DNA from: Cycas panzhihuaensis | Lineage: Eukaryota > Cycadophyta | Reading direction: 5' to 3' | Length of the DNA stretch: 64,000 nucleotides | Assembly: GCA_023213395.1 (NCBI GenBank) | Contig: CM041465.1 | Coordinates: forward strand, 76,143,741 to 76,207,740 | In this document: positions 22,489-38,538 of the stretch, in pieces | Layout of the letters: each line of letters opens with the position of its first letter | Numbering within the stretch: the first letter of the stretch is position 1 | Notes under the pieces: generated by a model | Databases searched by the model: none | The model's input: only the letters and a program-made list of their open reading frames with translations | What the model was told of the DNA's origin: nothing | Made by a program: the position numbers and the translations under genes

Positions 22489-23440
22489 ATGACCAATTCT
22501 ATAGTTTCCAAATTTGAAGGAACGAACTATATGAATTAAAGGCAAAGAATGAAGCATGCTTTTATTTCAAAGACGTGGGATCTCATTTGCAATGCATATA
22601 GCAAACCTAATCAAAATATAGCTTTTAATGAAGTTAAAGTCATTTAGCAAAATGAAAAAAGAGATAATAAAACTCTTTTATTTAATTTTTGTGCTTTAAA
22701 AGACCATATTATTCCTCATGTCAACAAGGCAAAGACATCCAAAGAAACTTAGAATGTGCTAAAGATTGCATACAAAGGAATAGTGACAATGAAGTTATAG
22801 ATTATAAAGACCAAGTTCAAGGGTAATAGGATAAACTATATTGAATCCATGAATGACTATATAATGAAAATCTAAGGTCTTGTCAACCAGATGGGAGTTC
22901 TTAGTGAATCAAGAGTAGTAGAGAAAATCTTAAGAAGTGACAAAAAGATTAAACTTGAAATGGTTGTAAATGGTATTAAGGTGTAGAAAGATTTCAATAC
23001 AATGAAGATTGATAAACTTAATTGCATTCTACTTATAATTAAGGAGAAAAGGAATGTAGGAGAAACATTAGAGTGTGTCTTGGCCATCAAGCCTAAAATT
23101 AAAAATAATAGACCTCCACAAAGTTATTATAAAGGACAAATAAGAGGAACATAACAAAACTTTAAGGGAAGAGGTCAAAGTCCAAGAGAACAAAACTTCA
23201 AAAATCAAGGACATAGTTTTAGAGGGCAAAACAATCAAGGATAAAATTTCAAAGGACATAACTCTAAAGAAAGAGGACTAAGTCTAAGAGGAAGAGACCT
23301 AAATCAAGGTCAAAGTACAAGGAATTATGATTGATGTAGAACCAAATACAAACGTACTTATGAATCCTAGGATAAGAGGAATAAAAACATCTAGCTCAAG
23401 TCAAAATAATAAGAAAACTCCTAAATAGATTCAAAGGAGT
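22489..23440 (+). pseudogene. Copia gag of element D
   Basis: Starts MTNSIVSKFEGTNYMN at 22489, the usual KFEGxN start of copia gag, with a stop where the conserved Trp belongs. It continues through NKTLLFNFCALKDHIIPHVN, LKIAYKGIVTMK, INYIESMNDYIMKI and GVLSESRVVEKILRS (UBN2 gag core). The C-terminal part is a glycine/arginine/glutamine-rich tract (KGRGQSPREQNF, QGHSFRGQNNQG). No CCHC knuckle is intact. Stops are frequent but the frame is mostly kept. Confidence 0.75.
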
Positions 23441-24520
23441 CATATTCCTTAACATATCCTTAATACAAACGTTAAGCTAAAGATCACAAGATCTCAAAGT
23501 ATGGTGAATTTTGTCTTAATGGAACAAGTTATGAAAAATGGTAAGCCTCAAAACTTTGAAGAGATTAACACTCATGATGGATGGAATAAAGTTATATAAG
23601 AAGAATGTGAAGACTTAGTAAAAAAATGGCACGAAGAGGTTGGTAGAATTGACACCTAAAGATAATATAATTAGTATAAAATTGGTCTATAAGACTAGGT
23701 ATAAATTAAAAAGGTTAATTGACAACACAAGGGGCTTATTTATAGTTGCAAAATTATATGCATAATAACAAGTTATTAATTATAGTAATGCAATTGCACT
23801 TGTTACTAAGGTGAGAAAAGTTGGAATAACTCTAGCCTTAGTTGCATAACATGGATAGACCATCTACCAGGATGTAAAAAATGCATTTCTAAATGACTAT
23901 ATGGACAAAGAAATTTATGTCCTACAATTAAGAGGATTTGAAGTTAAAAGGAAGAAAACCATAATCTACAAGTTAAAAAAAACCTTTGTATGGTTTTAAA
24001 CAAGCACTTAAAGCATGGTACTCTATGATTGATAATTACTTTAAAAATAAAGGATTCTTAAAAAGCCAATATGATTCCAACTTATATGTTAAGTTGAATT
24101 GAGCATCAATCTTGATTATAAGATTATATGTTGATGATTTGATCTATATTGAGAATAGCCAATATTTGTTCTAAAAATTCAAGGTAAACATATAAAGAAT
24201 TTTATATGACTAACTAGGGACAAATACACTTTTTACGCATTGAAGTATGGCAAGATAATAACAACATATTTATCTCACAAATGAAATATACCATGAATAT
24301 ACGACATGGATAGTTAAAAACCACTTACAACACCTATAGAGGTTAGACATGGATAGTTAAAAACCACTTACAACACCTATAGAGGTTAGGTTAAAGTTGT
24401 CTAAATATGAAGTGTTTAATTTAGTTGATCTTATTTATATAGGCATATGATTGGAAGTATTGCATATCTTACTACAACTTGGCAAAACAGAATGTGTGTA
24501 ATCAGTGTAATTTTCAAATG
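23441..24520 (+). pseudogene. Copia reverse transcriptase of element D, fused next to gag
   Basis: Immediately after the gag tail the RT entry appears: FVLMEQVMKNGKPQNFEEIN, then THDGWNKVI and LVKKWHEEVG, followed by ISIKLVYKTRYKL and VKNAFLNDYMDKEIYVLQL. The palm motif YVDDLIY is intact at 24127-24138. Protease, GAG-pre-integrase and integrase, which in copia lie between gag and RT, are absent, so a deletion of about 2.5-3 kb relative to elements A and B is inferred. Frameshifts around 23990-24060 break the enzyme. It contains a 43 bp tandem duplication at 24303-24388. Confidence 0.8.
24303..24388 (+). repeat. 43 bp tandem duplication in element D
   Basis: GACATGGATAGTTAAAAACC begins at 24303 and again at 24346, with identical unit sequence. 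The other copy of the locus (about 50551-50636) keeps both units but the second has diverged there. Confidence 0.85.
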
Positions 24521-24890
24521 TATATAAAAGACTAAAATGGTATATTAATAACTAGTCTAATGTATCCTCAAATATCTCATTGGTATGCCTTCTATTTAGG
24601 CTTAGTGGTTTCTTGATTTACAAATAAGCAATCTACAACATCATCTTCCACTATAGAAACAAAGAGTATAAGGAATTTATTACAAGAGCATATGAAATAG
24701 TTTAGCTTAAGAAAATTCTACAAGAATTATAGGAAGAATAAGATGGACCTACACAATAACTTTGTGACAACTAAAATATCATACAGATGACTAGAAATAC
24801 AGTGTCTCATAGCAAGACTAAGTATATAAAAACATATATTAGAAGTAATGATTAATTGCTTTATTGTAAAGATGTATCAAGTGGCATTGT
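24521..24890 (+). pseudogene. Copia RNase H remnant of element D
   Basis: Visible pieces are SLFTNKQSTTSSSTIETKSI (the SxKQxxVxLSSxEAEY region), LCDN, NIIQMTRNTVSHSKTKYIKT and a YIRSND.LLYCKDV end. These are the normal tail of copia RNase H, including the HxKxKxI block. Frameshifts and stops are present. Confidence 0.65.
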
Positions 24891-26337
24891 ATCCCCCCAC
24901 TCTCTCTTATCTATCAGTATTAAATTATAAATACTATTAAGTTGTGTGTATGTGTTCACCTATTCATGTAATGTCTCATTGGTGGACTTGAAGGTTCTCT
25001 CATATTATTGATTAGATATGAAGTCAATTATACTTATAAGTATATACATTCATCTAATGTAATTCTTTAAAAGATGATCATTATTCCATTATGTAATTGT
25101 GTCTTTATAATATGTATGTTTCATATCATCTTGCTTTCATGTTCATTTTATTTTAGCTTCATTAGATGTCCTTGTATTATAAAAATTAGTTATTTATTAT
25201 TTTCCTTCTAATAAATGGTATCATGTTGAATTTAATTCTAATTAGTATCAAGGCTAGTCTACTTAATATGAGATGTATGTGATTGATCCCATGATTTTGA
25301 AAATGACACTGGAAGAATTTTTTATCTAATTTTTTTCCCATGGGAGTCAGTACTAGTTTGAGGACCTACTAGCCTGTTTATGCTAGTTTTAAGTCATGAT
25401 CATGTATCAAGGGCTTGATTGAAAAGATAATGATGAGAATTTGTTTATTATAAAGTTTCTAGATATTATTTTATATATGTGGGTATATAAAAATTTAGAA
25501 TTCAAATAATACCATATTAGAATGTACTCATAATATGTAACAAAAGTATATCAAATATATATAATGGCTTAATCATATTATAAGGAATGTACACAATTCA
25601 TATAATATAAGATCAACAAATAAAGTAATAACATGAAATATAAAGTATAAACATTAAAAGCATCCAATAAGCATCACCACAAGAGAGACAATTGATTTAT
25701 ATGTAGAAAATATAAGGAAAAAAATATTACAGGAGAAGGTTAGAGTTTGGAGCTCCTCTTTATGATATCAAATGATTGCATCTCCAAGTCAATCTTTTTT
25801 TCTCAATTTCTTAAGTGGTGTGTATGCATATTTATATGAATAGTCTCCTCATGAATAACCTATAATATATCTTAAGTATTTTCATCATCTAATAGTATTT
25901 GTACATAAATATATATGCATGTTATATTTATCAATGCTTTTAGTGAATGGCATTTTGTATGAGTTCATAACATTATATTATATATTATATATATGAAAAT
26001 ATCACATATTCCAACACTCCTATTTAATGTTTAATATCTTTAATTTATAACCTTATTTTTCAATGTCTTTATATTTTTCATGTATGTTGGAACCTATAAA
26101 CCTGTATCAAATATGTATTAATTAATATCAATCTTAATAAAGTTGTATTACTTTAACCTATAAATTTGTCAACATGATACTTCTTTCCTGCAAATAATAA
26201 CTTGTAATCATCTATAGTTATTTGTGATAATTAGTGGCTAACTGTGAGGAACTAACTTGTAAAGCAATCATTAATCAACTAGCAAGTTAATTTTAATTTT
26301 ATAGCTTTCACTCGTTATATTTATCTGAAATTTTTTC
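24891..26337. mobile_element. LTR-type debris between D and B
   Basis: A primer-site-like TGGTATCATG lies at 25216-25225. On the minus strand TGTTGGAATATGTGA starts at 26016, preceded by a purine run AAATAGGAG (26017-26025). That looks like the polypurine tract and LTR start of a C-type element in the opposite orientation. The other ends were not found, so these are fragments. Confidence 0.35.
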
Positions 26338-26693
26338 TGTTGGGATAACCCACAATGTTCTTAAAGAGTTGTGTACCTAAGGCTTCTCAAAGCCATCTTT
26401 GGGGCTCCCTAGGGCACCTAGAGCTGCACATCAGTCACCTAGAGCCACTAAATGCTGACACATTATTTTTAAGTTATGTGTTGATATTACTTAATTGTAT
26501 TTTTATATTATTTTGAATATTTTTTTGTTAACGTGTAGGTCAGGCTAAAGCACTTGTTGCCTTCCCAAATTTTCTATAAATAGGGTGGAAATACCTCCCT
26601 AGTGTTTTTTAACACCGCCATTGATTTGGAAGATTATGTTAACTCAAGATGCACTCACTGTTGTAGTTCTGCTTTACACCTCTGCATCCTTCA
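26338..26693 (+). mobile_element. 5' LTR of copia element B
   Basis: Starts TGTTGGGATAACCCAC, ends CATCCTTCA, 356 bp. A TATA box TATAAATAGGG sits at 26575-26585, with a stem-loop just downstream (AGTGTT/AACACC around TTTT, 26601-26616) in what should be the R region. Related LTRs occur at 52555-52902 and 54734-55086. The 3' LTR lies beyond the window. Confidence 0.85.
26575..26585 (+). promoter_or_regulatory. TATA box of element B LTR
   Basis: TATAAATAGGG lies about 110 bases before the LTR end, a normal distance for the U3/R junction of a plant copia element. It is conserved as TATAAATAGGG in both other B LTRs. Confidence 0.75.
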
Positions 26694-26695
26694 TT

Positions 26696-26707
26696 TGGTA
26701 TCAGAGC
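26696..26707 (+). other. Primer-binding site of element B
   Basis: TGGTATCAGAGC is a perfect complement of the plant initiator tRNA-Met 3' end, two bases after the LTR. It is followed by GACTTGG. The equivalents at 52905 and 55089 have lost one or two positions by C-to-T or G-to-A change. Confidence 0.9.
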
Positions 26708-27255
26708 GACTTGGTTAGCATGCGATCAATTAAATTTTTAGAAATTTATGTGAGATTTACGGCTTAACTTCTAATTATTTTGATATGTAAATAATATCAT
26801 GATATATTAAAGGTTTAATTTTGTAAAACCATCATTTATATTATTTATTTTTTCGTTTATATATATTTGTACATTACTTGCGTCGTTCACTTCATTTCAT
26901 CTGGTTCCAACTTCTCAATCTTTGATCGAAACTACCTTATATGACTGCTTGTTATGATCATAATTGAATTCTCTAGCCAACAATAAAAGCAGTTTGTGTT
27001 TTTATTGCTTATACTCAGAGAAATCTCTCTTTGAGTCTCAGTTTCCCATATGGAACCCGATTCACTCCTCAGCTTCATTCTCATTCTACAGGTATCTGTT
27101 TGGCATAAAAATTTATCGGTGCCTAGCTATCCATGATACCTAGCCTCGTCTAAGTTTGGTGTCATTCTGTGGCTTCTATAGAGAGATCTGATCAATAGAG
27201 TCTTCACGCCCTCATCCTTCACCATTTTTTTTTAAAACAAATTATTTTTAAAATT
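26708..27255 (+). mobile_element. Leader of element B, part 1
   Basis: Non-coding. Ends in a T-rich stretch and AAAATTG immediately before the TA array. Confidence 0.6.
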
Positions 27256-31014
<3,759 letters not shown>

Positions 31015-33771
31015 ATATTTCAATCATTTTTTTTTATCAATTTTTAGGCTGATTTGTGTGGTGGGTCACCGTGCACTTCTCTGCGTTCAAAATTAATGTG
31101 AATGGATCGTGTTTTGATCACTTTTCTCCTCTCTTTGTGCCCTAGACTTGCCTGCATAGTTGTTGTTTGATATTTTCATTTTTTCAAACTTTATAATATA
31201 TTGTTTATATTATCTTTAATTAAGGTTATAAAAAAAATGAATCATATTTGATATCATTTAAAATCCTTTTTGTTAAAGAGCCTAACCCCCTACAGGCTTC
31301 GACCCCTGGTCACATGACCTCCACGTGACCTAAAGAGTTTGTAAAAGGGGCTAATCAACTTTATTCAATCTTTTCCTTTATATTTTATTTATTTATTATA
31401 TTCTAAGGGGTAACTGGCACTTTTTTATTTCTAACTTCTCACTGGAGTACCATATTTTAACAAAACTAGTTCCATTGTGACTATATCTTCACCGGCTACA
31501 CCATAGATTAGTCATTTTCTAGTTTTAGATATGGTTTTGATCAGTTTTTAATAATTTAAAGTCACCTCATATTTTAGCTTCTAGTTTATTAAACATAAAG
31601 AGGTCATTTTACTATTGTTTCTATATCTTTCTTGTTTGGTATCCGTTTCCTGATCTGTCAACTTTGTTGGAAAGTTGACTTAGCTCTCTTTGCATTGATG
31701 TAATCTCTTAAGTGATTTGAAGTCTTTTTGTAGATATTATAAGCTTTTGAAGTTAAGGTATTGTATCAAGCCTAACTACTCACTAATTGGCATTTTTTAA
31801 AGTGTTTCCTTCAAGTTTTTTAGATAAATCAGATTAAAAGGTCTTCTATTTATAAGTGAACTCTTTTTCATACCTTTTATAAGGTTATATTTTGTTTTTA
31901 TAACATTTTAAGTCTTGTAGCACCAATTAAAGCTGAAAAAGGGGTCTTTGCACTTATTTATTAAAATCTTAAGCTACAGAAGTTAGTTTTCTGGATGGTC
32001 AAATCTGTTGGAAAGCAAATTTGATATTCTTCAGTTTAAGATAGATTTCACTTAATTCTGAGTTCATTTAGTAGGTATTTAAAGCAAGTTTATTTTAGCT
32101 CCTTATTCAGTCTTTATCGGTATTATTCTATAACTTTTCATACATTATATGATCTCAAAAGGTTACAACTGATTTATTGATTACTAACATCTCATTCTTA
32201 AAGCTTTTATTATTTCTTGTTTATTTTTTCAAGTTCTTTTTTGTAGTAAGAAGCTAGTTCTTCAATACTTCAAGCTAAGAGGAGCTATTCAATCAAACGG
32301 GTACTTTTTGCATTCTAATTGTTCATTTTCTATAAGAAACTAATCATTTTTCAAGCATTTCTATCATTAAAAGTAAAAGTTACACTTCAGTTTCTTATTT
32401 TTTTACTATTTTCAAAGGAATAGCTACTCATTTTTTGTATTAATAAAGGTTACTTATGTTTACTTAAGCTACTTCTTAACTTTGAAAATTCAAGCTTAGT
32501 TAAAGAATCTCATTGATCTTCTATATTTTCATCATTAAGGATAGTTTTATTTCAAATTTACATAGTTAAAGCCTTATTTGATTTCTAAGATAGGTTATAC
32601 CTAGTTTGCTTATAAGCCTACAAAGGAGCTTCTTGTCATTTCATTCATATTATTACAAAGAATATTTGTAATAATCTTCATACCTCTTAAAGTTCATTCA
32701 TTCATTAGTCAAAGAAGCTTTCTTATTTATCCTAAAGTTATATTTTTTTAAGCTTGAGGAGTGTATAGCAAAGGCATAGTTACAAGTCTTTTCTTGTTCA
32801 TTTTATGCATCAAAGGTTCACTTAACATTCTTGATTTAAGGGCATTCAAATATTAAAAGCTTCATTGATTCCTTGCTTCACTTATAGAAGGTGCATATAG
32901 TTTCTTGTGTACTTTATTTTCAAATAGTATTTCCATTTGAAAGACATTGGCTTACATATTGGCATTTATTTTGGTTTATTAAGAAAGGTTATTGCTTGTA
33001 TTTTTTTTTTTTTTAATTTATTATATCATTTATTCATTCTTGCTTAGTGGATATTGTCCTTTCTTTTAAGTTTTTTTGTATAAAAGGAACATTTCAAAAC
33101 CCTAAGTAAGACCACAAGCATTAATTAATTTATTTTCACATTAAAAAGATAAATCCTAAATTGAATAATCTCTATTTTCTAGCCTTGTAAAAGGAACAGT
33201 TAGGACCCCTGAAGTTACCACCTCATACACACTAATTAGCCTACTCATACTGGATGAGGAAAGCTATTAATTATCAGGTATATTCGATGGTAGGTTGAGA
33301 TGTAGAACCTTTTTCTTATTTAGTGTTTGGAGACCAAGGCTAGACCTAGAGAGGGTGAGTGTCTTGATTTGAGTAACCTTCACCGTTAGATCCATTACTA
33401 GGCATAAGTGCAGTGCAGGGTCCACAATTCAAGGGGGTGTAAAAGCTTTCTTAGCAGCCCACGTACTGAGGTATATCAAGCCTTGAGCTTACATACCAGT
33501 ATATTGGGTCCATGTTTTGTCATTTATGGGTAAGCGCCACTAGACAAAATAGTAACCAAAGGTTTCCCCAGGAGAACCCTAAGTTTAGAGCCTAGTAGCC
33601 TTATCAGGTTTTAATTCATTTTTCAAATATTAGATAAAGCTTGGGTTATTTAAACTTGGTTTAAATTTCAAATTCAAAACCCTTTCAAACTTCAAATTCA
33701 AATCCTTCTTTCAAAACCCTTATCAACTTCACTCTTATTTCACCTTTGTTCAACAAAAACCTTAGTTCAGC
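31015..33771 (+). mobile_element. Leader of element B, part 2
   Basis: About 2.75 kb, T-rich, with no open frame of note. It holds the inverted repeat at 31308-31330 and the block 33190-33610 that matches the element A leader (16600-17060), including GACCCCTGAAGTTACCAC, GGTGAGTGTCTT and GAGGTATAT...GCCTTGAGCT. The sequence near 31270-32400 also matches element E. Conservation among decayed elements of one family suggests a functional RNA leader when they were active. Confidence 0.7.
31308..31330. other. Leader inverted repeat of element B
   Basis: GGTCAC ... GTGACC with an 11-base spacer that itself contains ATGACC. In the second copy (58922-58944) the first part is the perfect palindrome GGTCACGTGACC. 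Contains a G-box type CACGTG core. Confidence 0.6.
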
Positions 33772-33867
33772 ATGGCCTCAAGTTTTATCAATGTGACCAT
33801 TCCTAAATTTGATATAAATAATTTTTTAAATTAGAGTAGAAGGATGAGACCCATCCTCATAGCTAAT
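33772..33867 (+). pseudogene. Start of copia gag of element B, cut by the sequence gap
   Basis: The first 32 codons read MASSFINVTIPKFDINNFLN, then TAG at 33832 in place of the conserved Trp codon (TGG in the other copy, 61413), then SRRMRPILIAN. The N run starts at the next base. The full continuation is at 61353 onward. Confidence 0.85.
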
Positions 33868-34367
33868 NNNNNNNNNNNNNNNNNNNNNNNNNNNNNNNNN
33901 NNNNNNNNNNNNNNNNNNNNNNNNNNNNNNNNNNNNNNNNNNNNNNNNNNNNNNNNNNNNNNNNNNNNNNNNNNNNNNNNNNNNNNNNNNNNNNNNNNNN
34001 NNNNNNNNNNNNNNNNNNNNNNNNNNNNNNNNNNNNNNNNNNNNNNNNNNNNNNNNNNNNNNNNNNNNNNNNNNNNNNNNNNNNNNNNNNNNNNNNNNNN
34101 NNNNNNNNNNNNNNNNNNNNNNNNNNNNNNNNNNNNNNNNNNNNNNNNNNNNNNNNNNNNNNNNNNNNNNNNNNNNNNNNNNNNNNNNNNNNNNNNNNNN
34201 NNNNNNNNNNNNNNNNNNNNNNNNNNNNNNNNNNNNNNNNNNNNNNNNNNNNNNNNNNNNNNNNNNNNNNNNNNNNNNNNNNNNNNNNNNNNNNNNNNNN
34301 NNNNNNNNNNNNNNNNNNNNNNNNNNNNNNNNNNNNNNNNNNNNNNNNNNNNNNNNNNNNNNNNNNN
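33868..34367. other. Assembly gap of exactly 500 N
   Basis: A round-number N run is a placeholder of unknown size inserted in scaffolding. Any open frame spanning it is meaningless. The two flanks are the two ends of one overlapping sequence. Confidence 0.99.
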
Positions 34368-37300
34368 TGACTACACATACATGGTGATAATATTTATCAT
34401 CTAAAAACGATCTATGCATGCACTATATAAGCTTGGGGTATTGTGTTAAAGATTACTGCCGAGATGAGCTAGTAACAAAATCCGTATGAGATGGTATCAA
34501 GAGCCAATATGGAGAAGATTTGATGCAAGAAAACTGAGTTATGCGTTAATGTCATATAATAGGGTGTGTCAAAGTTAAAAAGGAGCTACATTAGAAGAGT
34601 CATATATATGGTGAAGATTGACATGCAACCCGATAAGCAATATTATTCATTTATTTATTTATCATAGACATTTATACACATGTAGCCCTATATTTTAGTA
34701 ATATGTAGATGTTTCTGATAAAGCATCTATAAGATGATTACCCATGCAGGATTGATCATCCGGTATCGTGAGCAAAAATGTTAATTGCGCTCTATTAATA
34801 AGTGAGAAATGATAGTAGGTCTATGTAGTGTTAATCTACAATAATTTAAAGGCAAACATTATGGTATGCTTTGAGTGGCGTAAGAAGGAAGCTTCCAGCT
34901 GGCAAGTATTTAGCATTGAGATTTTGGAAAGATATACGTTGATTTGTTACAATGATCAATAATGGGTGAGATCCTAGGGTTTGCAAGAGCCTTTCGGCAA
35001 GTGATTACATTTCTGATAAGAAAATTATGACAAGTAATGTATAATGGTTGATATAATGCTTAAGGCAACTATTTTCCTTATTAAAATACATATTTAATTA
35101 TGAAAATTTTAATTATTTTGAGCACACATGATGGGTTTGGGGTAATTAGATGATATGTGATGCTAATAATAAGTCAAGCTAAATGCTAGAATTGTCGGCG
35201 AGTCACAATAGTTGTCCCATTGATAATCACCATTTGGCTCAGCAGTTATAAGTGCCCCTTGCTGACTAATTAATGAACCAAAAAACCAAGTTATGTTAAT
35301 GAGATGTGACCACAACTAGGGCAAAAGTGTCTTGAAAGTGATGTAAGAGAGCCAGATATATGAAGTCAAAGAATTGAACATTTAAATTAATAGGTAATAT
35401 TATTTCCTTATTAAATTAATATAAACGTTTATCGTATGCATGTGGTGCATGTATATCAAGCATGCATATTTATGAAGTTTATCCATAAAAGAATCACCTA
35501 AGTAGGATTGATCACCCTATAATATTGAGTTAAGTAAAATGAGAATGGAATGCTAAATCATAAGGCACCTAACATCAGAATAACAAATAATTTACTTCAT
35601 AACAATGATTAAAGGAGTGCCTCCGCAATCATCTAAGCTCCAAATAATTTGCACACACATAGACCTATTCCATCTTCTCTCGTGGAGAAGAATTTCATCA
35701 TGGGGCATATGCAACTATGTCATTCTCGTAAATAAGGGTAGCAAATTGTCTTCCAATATTTCAAATCATTGCCTATCCCTTACCATAAACTTACCTTTAC
35801 ACTACACAATTATCTCCGATATAAGTCAACATATTCTACAAACTCCGTGGTTGTATTTTTGCATGCACAAATATAAAATATGTGCCTAATAGTAATAAAA
35901 TATATTTGTGTGCAAACCATCTATTTGATTTATATCAGAAGTTTAATGATATTTATTGCCTTGTAGTTGTGGATATTTTGAGTTGGGATCAATTCTATTG
36001 AGATCTAAAGATGTTCCTATTATTATTGAATGAGTTACGCTAATATCCATTGCAAAAGTACATAAGTGGAGATTCTAGCATTATAAAGTGGGAAAAGCTT
36101 ATTGTGGATTGTTATAGGAAACTATTGAGGCATCTCATGATAAATGATATGGATGAGGCCCAGTAGAAAGTCAAATTTATCTTACATAGATAGAGGAAAC
36201 TATGAAGAATCAAGTCAGATTCTCTCAAAAATAAAAATGTAAATCTATGAATGAGAACACACAAATATGAAGTGGAAGATTTGCTTGTAGATGTCTAAGG
36301 AGTCCATAGATTTGTTGTTTAAATAAAATTATAATGATAAAATCTAAAAAAAATTACCCAAATATAATATGAAAAGGCAAAACCCTAATTCATTATTGAA
36401 TAATGGAATTTTGTATGTTTGGTTATTTCTTACAATGTTTTATTTACATTTAACTCAACTAGATTTTTGCTTTTGAAGTCTACCCAAGCCCCTTGGATGA
36501 AAACTAGATAGTCACATGTTCATGCAATACAACAAAGGGCCAATTTCATGAGGCAGTGCTTAAACCATTTTTTTAACCTCACTCATGTTTTTGATAATAT
36601 ACTCATAGAACTTTTCAACATATACCTTTCGTGCATATGGAGCCAAAATGGAGTGTTGTCAATTGCCTTTAAAAACGACTCGTAGATAGTCAAATAATTA
36701 GTTGGAAGGCAAATTTTAAGGCTTATATAATTAATATTTTAATTGATAAACCTTTATAATTGATTTTTGCATGATACAAGGTGTATTTTATATGATTTGG
36801 CATTGGTTTTTAATTTTTAAAGGTTATTAAGTCTATGTTGATAAAATGGATGCATGACATGATGATTATAGGCACATGTTGGTTGAAAATGATAATAAAA
36901 ATATATAAAGGCTCATTTGTCATATATATTTATGGCTCTAAATTTCAAAAATAGATCACTTAAAAACTTGGTTGATAAATGAGACATGTGTTGGACATAA
37001 TAATATTGATCTCTAATACATGGAAATATTTGATGAAGTGTTATAACTACCACTAATAAAATGAATTTGACACAAGTTGATGAAATGATGAACAATCATT
37101 TGGTTTAATGCACGATGAGGTTGAATGATGGATACATCACCTAATTATTTTAGTATTTGAAGGAATGTTAAATGATAGATAAAATAACACCACATGATAT
37201 TTGATTCAAAGTTGTTAGGTGATTATTGAGTTACCTACCTTATATGGGACATGAAAAAATCTCATAAGTTTGATTAGTTATTGAAATTAGTAATAATTGT

Positions 37301-38058
37301 TGCAAGTTATCTATAAAACCAAGTTCAACTATTGAAGAGTCCAATTGATATGTGTCTTCAATTAAAAATCTAATGGTTATATATGACAAGAGTTGTGGAA
37401 CACATTATACATGTCACCTTATGGCAATGAATTTAAAAAGCTAGGTAGTACACCTTATTCCCCAAATTAGTTGGTTTGAGAATTTATGAGATTAATTATT
37501 TAAAATATTGTAAGGGTTATTTTATGTAGAATCGTGAATGAAGGTATCACATGAGTTTTTTATATCTTGTATGATAAGAGGCAAAATAAGATTTGCTATT
37601 ACTCTTATTACAACATTTGTCTAATCATATTATGCTATTCTTTTATTTATAAAATTGATGAACCACATATAATAAATATATTCTAGATAATTAATGATTA
37701 TAATACATACCCATGCGCTTTGTGAGATGGTTATGCGTTTTATATGTACATCACCAAATTTGATTATCGATGAGGTTGATGAGTTTGTTTTGCAACTTAT
37801 AGTGAAGATATAAAGTTATTATCAAGAAACTTCATATATTTTAACAAGTTATAATTCATGTTTAATTAATGTTGATTTATAGGTGGTGAGATATGAGATA
37901 TAATATGATGATATTTGATTACAAGAGAGAAGTTTGGTGAAGATATGTTTGATGATCGATATGTATAGGTGATACAAGACACGTGATGAATAGGTCATCT
38001 AGCATGAAGATTCAACATAAAAAATGAAGACATTAAAGAATTCCATAAATTAAACATT
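34368..38058 (+). mobile_element. Element C internal region, copy 2
   Basis: Counterpart of 8149-11748, with many one- to four-base differences. No coding capacity here either. The 5' LTR and primer site of C are missing because the contig starts inside the element. Confidence 0.6.
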
Positions 38059-38257
38059 AAATGGGGCCAGTAGAATATGAATTTCATAAGTATTAATGTA
38101 ATGTTTAATTATTGGTTAAGTAGTTATTGGTTGATATGAAAGATTTTCATATGCAAGATCTAATTGGTTAATGTAATTGTAAACATGATCGATGATAATA
38201 AGGTGATATATCTATATAACGGCAATGCATATTATAAGAAAAATTAGATCACTTACA
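38059..38257 (+). mobile_element. Element C 3' LTR start, copy 2
   Basis: Counterpart of 11749-11949. The LTR start reads CCAGTAGAATATG where copy 1 has CTGTTAGAATATG, so the TG terminus is damaged here, probably by a miscall at the CTG. Confidence 0.4.
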
Positions 38258-38524
38258 TTAGCTTGAGAGCATAACAGAATTGAGATTATAAGGTATACAT
38301 TACAAAATAAACAAAATTTTTCATATAAAATTTAAAGCATCGAGAAACACCTTTAGGCCATGAGGCTCATTTAAATAGTCAGGTCGTCGAGTTAACTCAA
38401 CATCTACCAACACTTTGTATCAATAAACACCATTGAAATATTTGGGTAGTGGATTGGCTAGGGTGGATAGAGTCGACTCCATGCCTCCCAATGTCACCAC
38501 ATTACCCTAATGATTATTATTCCA
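38258..38524 (-). mobile_element. Element A 3' LTR, copy 2
   Basis: Counterpart of 11950-12216, followed by the same polypurine tract complement TCATTCTCCCCTAT. Confidence 0.7.
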
Positions 38525-38538
38525 TCATTCTCCCCTAT

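Noticed and set aside
33826-34419. Open frames spanning the N run
   Set aside because: Frames across unknown bases of unknown number carry no information.
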